Positions 16,476 to 17,634 of a stretch of 17,634 bases of DNA are shown one piece after another. The notes under the pieces are model-generated. The model saw only the letters and a list, made by a program, of their open reading frames with translations, was not told where the DNA came from and did not search any database. The stretch is from NCBI GenBank assembly GCA_900551645.1, contig URWP01000033.1, positions 1 through 17,634 on the forward strand, given 5' to 3'. The position numbers and the translations under genes are program-made. Each line of letters begins with the position of its first letter. Within the stretch, counting starts at the first letter, position 1. This DNA comes from an uncultured Bacteroides sp. Lineage in GTDB: Bacteria > Bacteroidota > Bacteroidia > Bacteroidales > Bacteroidaceae.

Positions 16476-17057
16476 TCAATAATCATATAGTAGAAATATC
16501 ATCAATGGTAAATAATCTTTCAACTCATAAGATAGTAAATTGATAGCCTTATTGATATGATAGTCCACTTTTTGCAGAGATACGCCTAAAATACTTGCAA
16601 TTTCTTTTCGTGGCTTATTTTTCAAACGGTGCAGTACGAAGATTTCACGAGTTTTATCCGGTAACTTGGCCAATGCTTGTTTCAAAATCTTTTGAACATC
16701 TTCCAAAAAGATTGAATCATAGCTGTCGTTTTCCAACGTCTGAATACGGATAGTAATTTCCCATTCCTGCAAGTTGGCGCAGTGCTCGCTATATTCTTGC
16801 TCGATTGATAAATGTTTTAAGTAGTTTAAGCACTTATTTTTAATAGTTAACAAGATATAGCCTATTACATCCGTTTCTTGGGGTATACTGCATTTGTTCT
16901 CCCAAAAGTAAAGTAAAGCGTCATGTACAATATCTTCGGATGTAGAAGAGTTATTCACATAATAATAGGCGTAACGTATAAAACGTGTATAATAAGTTGC
17001 ATAGAAAGTTCCAAAATTCATTTCTGAACAAACATCCGATAGCGTTATTTTATTCAT
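16476..17057 (-). CDS. ECF-type RNA polymerase sigma factor
   Basis: Extracytoplasmic-function sigma factor of 193 residues, expected to direct RNA polymerase to PUL promoters once released by the FecR-like protein. Region 2 is at about residues 16-85, with the helix SEDIVHDALLYFWENK typical of the Bacteroidetes group. Region 4 is at about 120-178 (LPDKTREIFVLHRLKNKPRKEIASILGVSLQKVDYHINKA), with a clear helix-turn-helix. A hydrophobic tail (LPLMIFLLYDY) ends the protein, a common feature of FecR-paired sigma factors in this phylum. ATG 17055-17057 is the first start and fits the family N-terminus. It is the first gene of the locus; the 176-nt region upstream to 17233 should hold its promoter, though I see no clear -7/-33 pair there. 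Confidence 0.95.
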   Translation of the reverse strand: MNKITLSDVCSEMNFGTFYATYYTRFIRYAYYYVNNSSTSEDIVHDALLYFWENKCSIPQETDVIGYILLTIKNKCLNYLKHLSIEQEYSEHCANLQEWEITIRIQTLENDSYDSIFLEDVQKILKQALAKLPDKTREIFVLHRLKNKPRKEIASILGVSLQKVDYHINKAINLLSYELKDYLPLMIFLLYDY

Positions 17058-17233
17058 TCCTTCTATACTACAGAATTAAAGTTAGACAAATCAAATAAAA
17101 ACAATCTAAAACACCAATATGTATTTGCTAAAAAAATCTTTATGCTATTTTATAAACTTAAAATTGCAACAGCATAGATATCTTCAAAAATAGTCAGAAA
17201 TTTAATCTCAGACAAATAACTGCCACACTTCTT

Positions 17234-17572
17234 TTAATGAACATATCTCACATCCATGGTAAAACTTTCTGCACGATAATAGCCAATGTTATACTCAATA
17301 GGAACTCCATTGATATCAGAAACGAATCTTTTTCTTACCAATATAGGATCACTGGACTTGATATCAAGCTTTTCTGCAATGGACTCTCCAGCCAAACGCG
17401 CAGAGACCTCCCCTTTACTATTTTTTACAATGATATCATATTTATTTTCAAGTATTCCATAAAGTGGTTGAGAAAAATCCTCGCCTCCGGTAAACGGTAT
17501 ACTCGGATTAAAATAAGAGATAAAATAGACAATAGGGTATTCCCTATTTCCACGTGCTCGTTCCAATACCAT
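17234..17572 (-). CDS. UTRA ligand-binding domain of a GntR/HutC-type regulator, no HTH in view
   Basis: The 112 residues match the C-terminal effector-binding (UTRA) half of HutC-subfamily GntR repressors: VLERARGNREYPIVYFISYF, DFSQPLYGILENKYDIIV, SARLAGESIAEKLDI, PILVRKRFVSDINGVPIEYNIGYYRAESF. Full proteins of this type are about 230-240 residues with an N-terminal winged helix. The domain sequence continues upstream of ATG 17572 (FNQRVKC) to an in-frame TAA at 17594-17596. The same frame is then open for 12 more codons to near the window edge, but no DNA-binding domain can be recognised. It may be a remnant, a gene with a nonsense mutation, or a stand-alone sensor domain. It lies 176 nt upstream of the sigma gene on the same strand and probably belongs to a separate unit. 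Confidence 0.6.
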   Translation of the reverse strand: MVLERARGNREYPIVYFISYFNPSIPFTGGEDFSQPLYGILENKYDIIVKNSKGEVSARLAGESIAEKLDIKSSDPILVRKRFVSDINGVPIEYNIGYYRAESFTMDVRYVH

Positions 17573-17634
17573 ACATTTTACTCGTTGGTTGAATTAAAAT
17601 TTTAGATATTTATAAATGGGAAAGTTGCACATAT

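Larger units (their letters stand above)
1557..17057 (-). other. Polysaccharide utilization locus (ECF sigma/anti-sigma controlled)
   Basis: Eight functional units on one strand: sigma factor, FecR-like anti-sigma, SusC, SusD, GH129-like, GH92, GH97, GH92. The STN domain on SusC, together with the adjacent sigma/anti-sigma pair, is the arrangement known for trans-envelope signalling PULs, many of which act on host glycans. No hybrid two-component sensor, sulfatase, polysaccharide lyase or extra surface glycan-binding protein is present in the window. The locus may continue beyond the IS element to the left. Confidence 0.9.

Noticed and set aside
17237..17605. 122-codon + strand ORF opposite the UTRA domain
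   Set aside because: The - strand product matches a known domain along its whole length, while the + strand product shows no family motif; a shadow.
1..17634. CRISPR arrays, tRNA or rRNA genes, phage genes
   Set aside because: No direct-repeat array, cloverleaf or rRNA-like stretch was seen on either strand, and every long ORF is explained by the IS element, the PUL or the regulator fragment.

Overview
The window reads as DNA of a gut-type Bacteroidales (Bacteroides, Phocaeicola or a close relative). The evidence is a complete SusC/SusD pair, an ECF sigma/FecR-type anti-sigma pair, lipoprotein glycosidases, AT-rich coding sequence with weak ribosome binding sites, and a sequence matching the Bacteroides -7 promoter element TAnnTTTG. 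No species can be named from the sequence alone.

Layout. (1) Positions 1-1476, + strand: the 3' part of an IS66-family insertion sequence (DDE transposase, 3' hairpin, candidate right end). It is more GC-rich than the rest. (2) Positions 1557-17057, - strand: one polysaccharide utilization locus (PUL). It is read from high to low coordinates: ECF sigma factor, FecR-like anti-sigma factor, SusC-like transporter with an STN signalling domain, SusD-like lipoprotein, a GH129/GH101-related lipoprotein, a GH92, a GH97 and a second GH92. Spacing from susC onward is 12 to about 30 nt, except for a 136-nt gap with a hairpin after susD. (3) Positions 17234-17634, - strand: the C-terminal UTRA domain of a GntR/HutC-type regulator, with an in-frame stop just before it.

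How it should work. SusC/SusD bind and import a glycan. The STN domain of SusC reports substrate passage to the FecR-like protein, which frees the sigma factor to transcribe susC and the genes after it. All four enzymes belong to families acting on alpha-linkages: GH92 on alpha-mannosides, GH97 on alpha-glucosides or alpha-galactosides, and GH129/GH101 relatives on alpha-GalNAc. A host or microbial glycan or glycoprotein rich in alpha-mannose is a reasonable guess, but the substrate is not shown by the sequence.

Most notable points: (a) a candidate antisense small RNA on the + strand, about 15199-15283, opposite the susC leader, with its own -7 element on the susC start codon, two hairpins and a T-run; (b) a one-base frameshift at an A5 run in susC that splits the transporter; (c) a GH97 that by motif alignment lacks both the retaining nucleophile and the SusB inverting residues; (d) a GH129-like enzyme whose candidate catalytic pair has the family spacing; (e) a UTRA domain without its DNA-binding half.
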